A stretch of 64,000 bases of DNA from Bacillota bacterium. Lineage in GTDB: Bacteria > Bacillota > Bacilli > Paenibacillales > NBRC-103111. Both the position numbers and the translations under genes were made by a program. This document shows positions 50,738 through 58,254 of the stretch, one piece after another. The notes under the pieces are model-generated. The model saw nothing but the letters and a program-made list of their open reading frames with translations, was not told the DNA's origin and did no database searches. The stretch spans positions 138,399 through 202,398 of the forward strand of contig JAEWGW010000044.1 of NCBI GenBank assembly GCA_023388055.1, read 5' to 3'. Within the stretch, counting starts at the first letter, position 1. The number at the start of each line of letters is the position of its first letter.

Positions 50738-51672
50738 TCATCCACCTCCTTCGTAAACAAGGGCGCCCCTGCTTCCCGGTTCAAGTGGACCAGATCGTGG
50801 AAGTATTCTGCGCTATAGCGGTCCATTACGTCTAACACCGGTGTCTGATGCTCTGCCAGAATCCGGTTGGCTTCCGCCTTAAGAGGCTCCACATAGGCCG
50901 GTTTGGGGAACTCCTTGTTCCACGGCATCCAGATGACCCGCAGAGCCAATCCGTGCCCGGCCGCATAGTCCGCCACCCAGGCCAGAGCATCCAGATTGTC
51001 CTGGAAGTCGGGCAGGGTCAGATGGCCCCAGAGCTTATCGTAGTAGTCCCAGCGCTCCGCCATCCACGCTTTTTCCTTCAGGCCAAAATACAGCTCCTTA
51101 TCGATCCAACGGGGCTGATAAGCCAGAAGCTTCCCCGCATCCAGCTCCACCACCCCGGCATACAGGCTCTTCACCGCTTCTGTGCCCGAATCCCTGAAGT
51201 AATCCCGGTATGCATAGATGTATGGCTGATAGGGCTTTTTGAACCACTGGTAGGTAGGGTCCGTCTGCATGTCGTCGATCATGGTATGGACGTCAATGCC
51301 CACCACCAGCTCGTCCTTCACCTGGTACAGACCCTTCTCCAGAATAGCCTTCAGATCGGTGATCCGGCCGTAGGAGAGGCCCAGCTCCGTGAGGGGATGG
51401 GAGGACTTGTCCTCCATGTAAGCACCGGTCACTGCAGAATTGCCGTAGAATAAGGGGCCGGAGCGCTGCCAATCATGGTGATAGAGCGTTTTGGTAAAGT
51501 CATTCTTATAGAAGCGCCGGGAGGACTCCATCGGGTTCCACCAGGCCAGGGCCAGGTCTGCCAGGAGGAACAGCACCGCCAGGCCGATCAGGAAGCCGTA
51601 CCGGCGGGTGCGCGCGGCGGCCTTCGAGAAGGGCCTGCCGGGATTAAAACTGCTTTTTCTGCCAGTCCGCAT
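50701..51672 (-). CDS. DltD-like membrane SGNH protein
   Basis: 323 residues from ATG 51672 (GGGAG upstream). One membrane helix at ~26-43, then an outside SGNH-type domain: YGNSAVTGAYME supplies the Ser79 nucleophile position, and YFHDLVHLNREAGAPLF the Asp293/His296 pair. The DxxHLNxxG ending is that of AlgJ/AlgX and DltD-type O-acyl-transfer proteins rather than free esterases. The start overlaps the ligase gene by 29 bp and the stop overlaps the DltX-like ORF. Proposed role: extracellular step in passing an aminoacyl group to a surface polymer (inference). Confidence 0.75.
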   Translation of the reverse strand: MRTGRKSSFNPGRPFSKAAARTRRYGFLIGLAVLFLLADLALAWWNPMESSRRFYKNDFTKTLYHHDWQRSGPLFYGNSAVTGAYMEDKSSHPLTELGLSYGRITDLKAILEKGLYQVKDELVVGIDVHTMIDDMQTDPTYQWFKKPYQPYIYAYRDYFRDSGTEAVKSLYAGVVELDAGKLLAYQPRWIDKELYFGLKEKAWMAERWDYYDKLWGHLTLPDFQDNLDALAWVADYAAGHGLALRVIWMPWNKEFPKPAYVEPLKAEANRILAEHQTPVLDVMDRYSAEYFHDLVHLNREAGAPLFTKEVDEWLRSFAKPSNS

Positions 51673-52840
51673 ATTGCTCCCGGAAAGCGGCAGGCCAACG
51701 GGTCTTGTCCAGCCCGTATTGGGCCAGGAAGGCAAAGACCCAGCGTTCGATGCCAAAGCCGACACAGCCGGTTACGGCGCTGCGTTTACCGAATTTGATG
51801 TTGAAGGCGTTGCCGAAGGTGTTGCTGTGGAAGTTGACGGAGCTGGCGGCAATGGACTTGTCCAGATAGGGGACAGACAGGCGCAGCTCGTACTTCATCT
51901 CCTGGTTCCGTTGGAAGGAAGCCTTCACTTGAAAGTCGTTGGTGAAGAAAGGATCGTTGGCGATTTCCATCCAGCTGTCCACGTCCCACTCGGCGGCCAA
52001 TTCCTTCAGGTATTCGATGGCCTTCAAACGGTTTTCCTTGACGTAGTCGGGTTTGCCCACGAAGATGATCTCCCGCATGCTGAAGTCCAGCAACCGGCCA
52101 AAATCCGTATGGTTCCGTGACTCGAACCGGTGGCACTTGGAGATGGCGGTGACGGTGATGCCGTCGCCCTCCAGCACCTCGTCCTGCAAGCCCTCATAGC
52201 AGTGGTAGCAGGTGGAGGGGTTCATGGTGAATTTGGGCTTGGGCATGCTGGCGTTCAAGTCCAGCGGTGCGTCCTGCTTCCAGCCGCCGACTTCGCGGAT
52301 GGTTTGGGAGAAACCCTCGATCACGTCCAGATCCTCCCGCAGATGGGTCAGGAAGTGGATATGCTCAGGGAAGGAGGTGAAATGGTTGGTTTTGTTCAGG
52401 GTATCCGCATGGATGACGGCGGGGTAATGCTCTTCCTTCAAACCCTCGAAGCGGCGGGCAATCTTGGCGACGAAGGAGTCGTCCATAAACCGCATGAGGC
52501 TGGAAAAGGGCTCCCGGAAGATGAACATGCCGGGCTCCAGCACCTTGATGATCTTTTTCTCGACCAGCTCGGCGATAATATCCCCGTGGTGGGGCACGTC
52601 CACCCGGTGCTCGAAGAGGATGTTTTCCTTAAAGCCGAAATCCCCCTTGGAAAAACGCTCCGCCAGCCGTTTGGCCCGTTCCTCGATGACCGCATTGCCC
52701 AGGGGTGAGCTGTGGGTGATGCGCAGAACATCCCCCTCAATGTCAATCCCGGTAATGGTCTCGTCCACAAAGGCACAGGCATATTTCAGCTGGCCGTATT
52801 GGGAGGTGGACAACCCCTCCAGGGAAACCGTGCATTCCAT
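51644..52840 (-). CDS. Amino acid:[carrier protein] ligase (class II aaRS-like)
   Basis: 398 residues with class II synthetase motifs but no tRNA-binding domain: motif 2 SKCHRFESRNHTDFGR, motif 3 GCVGFGIERWVFAFL, and Cys residues in STCYHCYEG and TGCVGFG placed like the zinc ligands of the SerRS-like amino acid:carrier-protein ligases described in Bradyrhizobium and Agrobacterium, which load glycine or alanine on a phosphopantetheine arm. An N-terminal region of ~100 residues precedes the catalytic core. Its stop overlaps the DltD-like gene, and the carrier gene lies 6 bp upstream. It should play the part DltA has in the dlt pathway. Amino acid not predictable. Confidence 0.85.
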   Translation of the reverse strand: MECTVSLEGLSTSQYGQLKYACAFVDETITGIDIEGDVLRITHSSPLGNAVIEERAKRLAERFSKGDFGFKENILFEHRVDVPHHGDIIAELVEKKIIKVLEPGMFIFREPFSSLMRFMDDSFVAKIARRFEGLKEEHYPAVIHADTLNKTNHFTSFPEHIHFLTHLREDLDVIEGFSQTIREVGGWKQDAPLDLNASMPKPKFTMNPSTCYHCYEGLQDEVLEGDGITVTAISKCHRFESRNHTDFGRLLDFSMREIIFVGKPDYVKENRLKAIEYLKELAAEWDVDSWMEIANDPFFTNDFQVKASFQRNQEMKYELRLSVPYLDKSIAASSVNFHSNTFGNAFNIKFGKRSAVTGCVGFGIERWVFAFLAQYGLDKTRWPAAFREQYADWQKKQF

Positions 52841-52846
52841 GATTCA

Positions 52847-53098
52847 TTACCTCGCAGTCTTGCGGCTGATGAAGGCCGCGATTTCATTGATGGTGTTCAG
52901 GGGGGAGAGCATCAAGTCCTGGTTGGTCACTTGCAGGTTGTAGGTTTTTTCGATGTGGGCAATCAGAGCGGTGGCGCCGATGGAATCGATAAAGCCGTAG
53001 TCAAACAAGTGTACATTCTGGGAGAAGTCTTCATCGTCCGGGTCAATCTCGTAGCGGGCGCGGATATGCGCCTCCAGTTGGTTCGCAATTTCGGTCAT
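52847..53098 (-). CDS. Acyl carrier protein (DltC-like role)
   Basis: An 83-residue acidic four-helix carrier protein. LFDYGFIDSIGATALIAHIE holds the DS(I/L) motif with Ser39 as the 4'-phosphopantetheine site. Such proteins hold an acyl or aminoacyl group as thioester. TAGGAGG precedes ATG 53098. It is the first gene of the ACP-ligase-SGNH-DltX-like operon; the ligase starts 6 bp on. Unlike fatty-acid ACP it is not near fab genes. Upstream is the hairpin-linker repeat array (53115-53235), whose last hairpin touches the ribosome site. Confidence 0.9.
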   Translation of the reverse strand: MTEIANQLEAHIRARYEIDPDDEDFSQNVHLFDYGFIDSIGATALIAHIEKTYNLQVTNQDLMLSPLNTINEIAAFISRKTAR

Positions 53099-53114
53099 CT
53101 TTATTCCTCCTAAG

Positions 53115-53235
53115 GGCTTTCCCGTGGGAAAGCCTACTTCGTAAGCATAAGCTGGGCTATCCGGAGGATAGCCAACATCGTAAGCATAAGCTAAGTTTTT
53201 GCGTCAGCAAAAACTCGCATCGTAAGCAAAAGCTA
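53115..53235. repeat. Three different perfect hairpins separated by a conserved 20-nt linker
   Basis: Hairpin 1 GGCTTTCCC/GGGAAAGCC (53115-53134), linker 53135-53154; hairpin 2 GGCTATCC/GGATAGCC (53155-53173), linker 53174-53193; hairpin 3 AGTTTTTGC/GCAAAAACT (53194-53215), linker 53216-53235. All linkers contain TCGTAAGCA-A/T-AAGCT. Stems differ in sequence but each pairs perfectly. Lies directly upstream of the carrier-protein gene (minus strand). Confidence 0.85.
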
Positions 53236-53258
53236 GGGCTTCAGCACCCTCCCGGCAC

Positions 53259-53448
53259 TTCTAACGGAAGCAGAAGCCGCTATTTGGCATAAAATCGGCC
53301 TTTCCCATTTCTAACGGAAGCCAGCGCCCTTATTTGGCCTTAATGGCGCCCAACCGGGCACATTTGCTCCAAATAGCGGCTCTCACCGCCGTTAGAATTG
53401 GCGAACCTCACTTTTAGCCCCAATAGCGGCCCTAACCGCCGTTAGAAT
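53259..53448. repeat. CTAACGG...GCCGCTATTT repeats, two direct plus two inverted
   Basis: Direct units TTCTAACGGAAGC at 53259 and 53309, each followed by a GCC-CTATTTGG segment; inverted units (AAATAGCGGC...CGCCGTTAGAA) end at 53398 and 53447. Related array at 63084-63274. Confidence 0.8.
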
Positions 53449-53633
53449 CGCCCATGGCTCAACGAGCCAGCGCCGGAAACGAAACGTAGGGATAAACGTC
53501 GCAGTTTCGTATAAATTTCCGATGACCCGGCGGGCCATCGCTCCCAGCATTGTAAAACGCCGGATACATGTGCGGGGGCGGCATTTTCGCATAAATCTCC
53601 TTTTGGTCCGCTGGTCACATCCGGCTCCGTCAA
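53449..53633. other. Intergenic remainder between FG-GAP gene and repeats
   Basis: About 185 bp with no gene. It contains CGAAAC/GTTTCG and CGGAAA/TTTCCG complementary stretches (53477-53522) and an imperfect direct repeat TTTCGTATAAATTTCC / TTTCGCATAAATCTCC (about 53503 and 53586). No T-run terminator for the FG-GAP gene is seen, so read-through into the carrier-protein operon is possible. Confidence 0.45.
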
Positions 53634-56600
53634 CTAATCCCTCGCCCACTTCAGCGTCACGGTGGTGGCTTCCCCATAGTGGGTAACCGTATAGGTGTAC
53701 CCCGTAGGCTTCGTCTGCCCTGTCTGTCCGGGCAATCCGCCGTCCGAGCCGGTTTCGCTCTGCTCAATCTTCAGATTGTCACCGCTGATGATAAGCGGGG
53801 TCGGGCTGTAGATCTTCGCCTGCTGCATCCCGCCGTCCAGAAGCTCCAGACGGACCTCGCCGTCCCGCACCTCCGTCCACCGGAAGGGCACATTGCTGCG
53901 CTCCAGATGCAGCCCAGCCGGGCTCCAATCCACGGTCAGCTTCGTCGGCTCCCCGAGTCCCGCATACAGAACTCCGTTCTGCCGGGTGTAAATCCGGGCA
54001 TCCACGGCCAAGGGCGAACCCTGGTAGGGTTTGCCTGCCTCGATAGCCACTCCGGGCGTATTCTTATAGCCCTCCGCCAGCTCATCCGGCACCTCCGAGG
54101 TGTCAGCGGACAGGGTCAGCGTCAGATGTGCACCTTTGCCCAGCTTGTTCTTCACCTTATCCATCAGCCAGGCGGCATAGGTTTGTTTGACATGCACCTT
54201 GGTCTTCAGGGTGGTTAGCGCCGAGCGGGCCAGCTGGGGTTCGGTCATAAAGTTGTAATTCTCCGTATTGCGCAGCTGGTCCAAAAACGTGATATAAGGC
54301 AGCAGCAGATTGGTCTGCCCGGGAAGCTTGTACTCAATATGGTCAAAATAAATGATCGGCATATCCAATGCGGCATACGCCCGGTAAATATCCTCCGTGG
54401 CGTAATCGGAGCCTTTGGCCCGGAAGATCATGTTGGGTGAACCCAGCATCATGGGCTGCTTTAGCTTGCTGTCCTCCAACAGGAACGGCATACTCCACAC
54501 ATAATCCTGGCCGTATTGCGGATCCATGGGATTATTGGGAGGCCGGAAGCCGAAGTTGAACCACAGGCCGGCATCATTCTCATTGCGCAGGGTTTGCAGC
54601 CGGTCGGTATTGTTGATCCGCCAGGTATGCTGGTTGGTGCCCATGGCCTTCCAAGGAATGCCCAAGGTTTCGAACATCTTGCGGTGGAGCTCAATTTCGC
54701 GTTTTTCCTGGGCGTCGGACAGATAGCTATGGAAGAAAAGATGGGGGTACAGCTCCAGCTTGTTGGCTTTGGCATACTCCACAAATTTCTTCACTTCATC
54801 GGGGTAAGGGAAGTCCGGATCGTCCAACGGAACAGGCAGACCAAACTCCAATTGGCCCACCACCAGATCCTCTTTACCGTCGTGATTCAGATCCGCCCAC
54901 AGCGGCACCGAATTATGTCCGCCTACAAGGGCCTTGGTATTCACCTGGTTGGAGGTGGCTCCGTTCACCGTGCCTTGCTTCGTATACCTTCCGCCGGGGG
55001 AACGGATGTACACCGTAATATCCCCGTCCTGGCTGCCTGTTACAATATCCGGCACACCGTCTCCGTTCATATCGCGGACAGCAGGGGCAGCATAATGGGC
55101 GGAATGGGTGAACAGCAGCTGTCCTTTTTCCCATTGGCCCGGTTTGCCAGGCACCCCGCGGTAGCCGTAGATCCGGCCTAAGCCGTCACCGATCACCAGA
55201 TCAAGCGTACCGTCACCGTCATAATCCCCAAGGGCAGGTGCCGCATAGCTCTCCACCTGCACGTCCACACCGCCTGCCCGTATAGGCACAGGCTCAGTAA
55301 ACCGCAAGCCCGGCTTGCCGTAGGCTACCCACACCCGGCCGTTCTTGTCTCCCACAATTAGATCCGAAACGCCGTCTCCGTTCAGATCCCCCATAGCAGG
55401 GGCTGAATAACCTGCAGGCAGCTGCAGGGCCTTGCCGGAAACGTTGAGGAGCGGCTCCTTTTTGCCAAAGGAATCGGGAGCAGCCAGCCCATCCGGAAGC
55501 TGTTGGTCAGCATAATCCGCCGGGCGGCTTCCCAGATTGCGGAAGAGGTACAGCTGGCCGGAGGCACTGCCAACCACCAAATCCGTCCGCCCGTCCCCGT
55601 CCAGGTCGGCCAATGCCGGATAGGCCCGGTAGGGATTATCCAGCTTGTCGCCCAACTGGGTCGGGACCGGGTATTTCTCCAGAGTCAGGGCCCGGCCTTC
55701 ACTGGCCAAGCGCACACCGCTTCCATAGAAGGAATTCTCCAGCTGCCCAATAAATGCCGGCTCCCGGGTGCTGCCCGTGTTCAGATGTACGGTCAGATTC
55801 TCGAACCACTCATTCCACTCGTAGGAGGAGCGGACAATAGAGAAGGACGGGATCTGGTTGTACTTGCGCAGCAGCTCGGTCCATTGAATCCCCTCATCAT
55901 GGAAATAAGCACTGGCCACCTCAAAGTGGTTCTGGTATGCCATAGCCGGACGCCCGTATGGGCCATGAATCTTCGTGACGCTGTACCCCAGCTTTTCCTT
56001 GGACACGTAGTCCAGATAGGCATTGCGCAGCTGGTAGTTGGCGGTGGCGAAGGCAAACTGGAAGTAAGGCTGGAGGGGAGCCTCATTTTTGAACCGGAAG
56101 TATGTACCTCCTTGGGTCAGCTGGTAGCTGCCGGCGGCCTGCTTTTGTTTCTCGGCGAAACCCTTCTCCGGGTCCATGCCGCTGGCCAGATCGAAGCCTG
56201 TAATATAGTAGTGGGTGGGCAAAAGTGCGCTGGACCATAACACGGTTCCCTTGCCGTACCGGTTGGCGGTCATCACACTGGCGCCGTTCATGCGCACCAG
56301 GGTTTCCGCGGTGGTAGGCTTCAAGCCATACCCCCAATCATAGCCGGGCAGGGCATTCAATTGGCTGTTGGCCGCCTGGCTGTCCGTCATCTGGTTCTGG
56401 CTGGCGAAGCTGTCCACGAACAGCCGGAAGACCTGCTGCATGTTTTGCAGATGAAGGTCTACGTCCGGGTATTCAAAGGAAATCTCCGTGGGCGAGCCCA
56501 TCCGTACCAGCTCCGATCCTCCCAGGAGGTCTGCGGGAAAGTCTGCGGCAAAATCATTTTCAAGGAACAGATGGCCGCCCTGCTCCACGTACCGGGACAG

Positions 56601-56900
56601 CTTGTCCAAGGCTCCGGTGAGCTCGGGCGTTGCCTTCAGATTATAGTCCAGATAAATGGAATCATACCGGTTCAGCTGCCGCTGGCTTAACTCCGCCAAG
56701 GGATGTTTCCCCACGCTGGCATTGGCGGCCAGGGACTGGCTGAAATGATCGTAAGCGGCCTGGTCGAAACCATCCGCGCTTACGGCGAACAGGAGGGTCA
56801 CCCGCTCCTCCCGCTGTATGAAGAACAAGGCGCACACGGACACAACAAGAAGCGCCAGCAGCATGGCGATGGTCAATTTGGCTGCTTTTGTCGCTTTCAA
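53634..56900 (-). CDS. Large membrane-anchored FG-GAP/VCBS-repeat protein
   Basis: 1088 residues: one N-terminal membrane helix (~10-27), an alpha/beta domain (~33-260), then five FG-GAP/VCBS units (~425-690: LADLDGDGRTDLVVG, MGDLNGDGVSDLIVG, LGDYDGDGTLDLVIG, VRDMNGDGVPDIVTG, WADLNHDGKEDLVVG) with DxDxDG calcium sites, and a C-terminal ~400-residue region. Parts flanking the repeats (GRPAMAYQNHFEVAS; PHLFFHSYLSDAQEKREIEL) suggest a split barrel like polysaccharide deacetylases with the propeller inserted, but I could not trace the full metal site. It faces outside and may bind the polymer. It shares its promoter with the MBOAT gene and lies upstream of the carrier operon. Confidence 0.8.
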   Translation of the reverse strand: MKATKAAKLTIAMLLALLVVSVCALFFIQREERVTLLFAVSADGFDQAAYDHFSQSLAANASVGKHPLAELSQRQLNRYDSIYLDYNLKATPELTGALDKLSRYVEQGGHLFLENDFAADFPADLLGGSELVRMGSPTEISFEYPDVDLHLQNMQQVFRLFVDSFASQNQMTDSQAANSQLNALPGYDWGYGLKPTTAETLVRMNGASVMTANRYGKGTVLWSSALLPTHYYITGFDLASGMDPEKGFAEKQKQAAGSYQLTQGGTYFRFKNEAPLQPYFQFAFATANYQLRNAYLDYVSKEKLGYSVTKIHGPYGRPAMAYQNHFEVASAYFHDEGIQWTELLRKYNQIPSFSIVRSSYEWNEWFENLTVHLNTGSTREPAFIGQLENSFYGSGVRLASEGRALTLEKYPVPTQLGDKLDNPYRAYPALADLDGDGRTDLVVGSASGQLYLFRNLGSRPADYADQQLPDGLAAPDSFGKKEPLLNVSGKALQLPAGYSAPAMGDLNGDGVSDLIVGDKNGRVWVAYGKPGLRFTEPVPIRAGGVDVQVESYAAPALGDYDGDGTLDLVIGDGLGRIYGYRGVPGKPGQWEKGQLLFTHSAHYAAPAVRDMNGDGVPDIVTGSQDGDITVYIRSPGGRYTKQGTVNGATSNQVNTKALVGGHNSVPLWADLNHDGKEDLVVGQLEFGLPVPLDDPDFPYPDEVKKFVEYAKANKLELYPHLFFHSYLSDAQEKREIELHRKMFETLGIPWKAMGTNQHTWRINNTDRLQTLRNENDAGLWFNFGFRPPNNPMDPQYGQDYVWSMPFLLEDSKLKQPMMLGSPNMIFRAKGSDYATEDIYRAYAALDMPIIYFDHIEYKLPGQTNLLLPYITFLDQLRNTENYNFMTEPQLARSALTTLKTKVHVKQTYAAWLMDKVKNKLGKGAHLTLTLSADTSEVPDELAEGYKNTPGVAIEAGKPYQGSPLAVDARIYTRQNGVLYAGLGEPTKLTVDWSPAGLHLERSNVPFRWTEVRDGEVRLELLDGGMQQAKIYSPTPLIISGDNLKIEQSETGSDGGLPGQTGQTKPTGYTYTVTHYGEATTVTLKWARD

Positions 56901-56967
56901 GGGACACTCCTAACTGTTGCTTTTTAGTTAACTTGCGGCTGCCCGGCATGAACCGGGCAATAAAAGT

Positions 56968-56996
56968 AGTATAGCATTTTTCGCGAATGATGTTAA
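56968..56996 (-). promoter_or_regulatory. FG-GAP gene promoter (shared type, copy 2)
   Basis: Minus strand: -35 TTAACA (56991-56996), 17-bp spacer ending CGAAAAATGC, -10 TATACT (56968-56973) with extended TGC. Leader of about 65 nt. Near-identical to 46442-46470. Confidence 0.75.
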
Positions 56997-57032
56997 CCTT
57001 CGTCGGATCGTCCCGGCCCCTGGCCCCTGGCC

Positions 57033-57060
57033 TTGACATACCTGCCGCAGGTGCTAAGAT
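57033..57060 (+). promoter_or_regulatory. Sigma-A promoter before the GreA-like gene
   Basis: Perfect -35 TTGACA (57033-57038), 16-bp spacer, extended -10 TGC-TAAGAT (57055-57060). Start expected near 57067, exactly where a hairpin begins. Confidence 0.7.
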
Positions 57061-57066
57061 GGAAGT

Positions 57067-57093
57067 AAGGCCTCTATATCCTATAGGGGCCTT
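57067..57093 (+). promoter_or_regulatory. 5'-end hairpin of the GreA-like transcript
   Basis: AAGGCC-T-CTATA (57067-57078) pairs with TATAG-G-GGCCTT (57082-57093), loop TCC, with a single T:G pair. It would be the first thing in the RNA: a stabilising 5' stem or an attenuator; a weak pyrimidine run follows. Confidence 0.6.
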
Positions 57094-57120
57094 CTATTTC
57101 TATTGAAGGAGGAAAGCGCC

Positions 57121-57195
57121 ATGATGATGCCCAAACAAGACATGATCCGGTCCAGGATGCTTTATTTAGGGGGTGATATCTACTATGAGCCCTAG
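57121..57195 (+). CDS. 24-residue leader ORF
   Basis: Starts MMMPKQDMIRSRMLYLGGDI and ends YYEP. GAAGGAGGAAAG lies 4-10 nt upstream, a near-perfect ribosome site, better than that of the next gene. Its stop (57193-57195) lies 11 nt past the first base of the GreA-like ATG (57185), so the two overlap. It may be a coupling or leader peptide. Six Met in 24 residues is odd. I do not recognise a family, and it is too short to call from composition. Confidence 0.5.
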   Translation: MMMPKQDMIRSRMLYLGGDIYYEP

Positions 57196-57670
57196 AGTCA
57201 AGGTGAGTGTATGGCGCGAGTTTTTTGTCCGTCAGCTAATTATGTTCGATGATGAGCGCGCAAGGTTTCTTGACGCGTATTTTCCCGATTTCGGAAACGG
57301 ACGCTCCCAAGCGGATCAGCTATTGTCTGACTATACGCAAGTCCTGCGGAAGCAATTGGCTGACGGCGAAGAAGGCTGGTGCGGGAAGGTGCTCATCGGC
57401 AGCCGCGTAGTGATCTCCTACCTGGACGATATGTCCACGGATACCCTGACCATAGTCAGTCCCCATCATGCAGTCCTCCCGGAGGAAGGCTCCGGAGAAT
57501 GCCCGGTTTCGTTCCTGTCCCCCATGGGAAAGCAGCTTCTCATGAAGCCGTGCGGGGAGCTTGTTCAGGTACAAACCCCCTCCGGCCGGCTTCCCGTGAG
57601 AATTGAGCAGATCAGTTTGTCCGAAGCCGCTCTTGCAGCAGCAGGAGAAGGAGAGCAGCAGGCGCTCTAA
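57185..57670 (+). CDS. GreA/GreB C-terminal-domain protein
   Basis: 161 residues from ATG 57185 (AGGGGGTG 9 nt upstream; the GTG at 57173 lies in that site). Residues ~75-140 read LTIVSPHHAVLPEEGSGECP, VSFLSPMGKQLLMKPCGELV and VQTPSGRLPVRIEQI, the FKBP-like C-terminal domain of GreA/GreB. The N-terminal half does not look like the long Gre coiled coil, so it likely binds RNA polymerase without the usual cleavage activity, as Rnk-type proteins do (inference). Has its own strong promoter, 5' hairpin and terminator. Confidence 0.78.
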   Translation: MSPRVKVSVWREFFVRQLIMFDDERARFLDAYFPDFGNGRSQADQLLSDYTQVLRKQLADGEEGWCGKVLIGSRVVISYLDDMSTDTLTIVSPHHAVLPEEGSGECPVSFLSPMGKQLLMKPCGELVQVQTPSGRLPVRIEQISLSEAALAAAGEGEQQAL

Positions 57671-57745
57671 AGGAAGTGGTCTGCCGGGTGTTGGGGACAA
57701 GTCATTCTCCCGGTCAGGAGAGCAGAAAATTGAACTTAAATTGTT

Positions 57746-57773
57746 AAAAACCCGGCCATATAGCCGGGTTTTT
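57746..57773 (+). terminator. Terminator between GreA-like and XRE genes
   Basis: AAAAACCCGGC / GCCGGGTTTTT with a 6-nt loop; A and T runs on both sides allow use in both directions. Confidence 0.9.
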
Positions 57774-57800
57774 CTGTGAGTCTGGGGAAGGCCTCCAAGC

Positions 57801-58061
57801 TTAAAAGGCGCTTTCCACTTCTTTTTTTCCATAGTCAGGCGATGAGGTCAAACATTCATTCGAAAACAAATATTCCACAGTGACATGCAAAGCTGCGGCA
57901 ATCCGTTCAATATTCAGCAGGCTGACATTGCGTCCTCCCCGCTCCATGCTGCTGATATAAGTTCGGTCCAATCCGGACCGTTCTGCCAAACTTTCCTGGG
58001 AAACACCGCTTCGGGTCCGCAACGTTTTGACACGATGCCCAAAGTCCTTACGGATATCCAT
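57801..58061 (-). CDS. Small XRE-family regulator
   Basis: 86 residues, almost entirely one Cro/C1 helix-turn-helix (FGHRVKTLRTRSGVSQESLA, ERSGLDRTYISSMERGGRN, LLNIERIAAALHVTVEYLF), the plan of restriction-modification controller proteins and SinR-like repressors. GGGGGAGGG lies upstream of ATG 58061. It is divergent from the giant SLH gene; a perfect dyad between them (58140-58155) may be its operator. No restriction-modification genes are adjacent, so the target is probably the SLH gene or itself. Confidence 0.88.
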   Translation of the reverse strand: MDIRKDFGHRVKTLRTRSGVSQESLAERSGLDRTYISSMERGGRNVSLLNIERIAAALHVTVEYLFSNECLTSSPDYGKKEVESAF

Positions 58062-58139
58062 GGGTGACCCTCCCCCTTAAGATGATTATTGTCGATTATA
58101 ACAGAAAAAAGGAGAATTGAGGATGATAATTCCAATATT

Positions 58140-58155
58140 AGTCACACTTGTGACT
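58140..58155. promoter_or_regulatory. Dyad operator between XRE and SLH genes
   Basis: AGTCACA-CT-TGTGACT, a perfect 7-bp inverted repeat with 2-nt centre. It lies 79 bp upstream of the XRE start and 100 bp upstream of the SLH start, a good position for a regulator of either. Confidence 0.5.
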
Positions 58156-58254
58156 TATAGTCCGTGGAAAAAGCTGGGCGGGGCGTTTACGATGTTTCCG
58201 TTCATTATTTTTCCATCACGTGTAGAACAAAAGAGATTTGGGAGGAGCGGTATC

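Noticed and set aside
53115..53235. CRISPR array
   Set aside because: Constant and variable parts alternate, but the period is too short, there are only three units, every variable part is a palindrome, and no cas gene is near.
57801..58061. Controller protein of a restriction-modification system
   Set aside because: The protein has the right size and fold, but no methylase or endonuclease gene is next to it.
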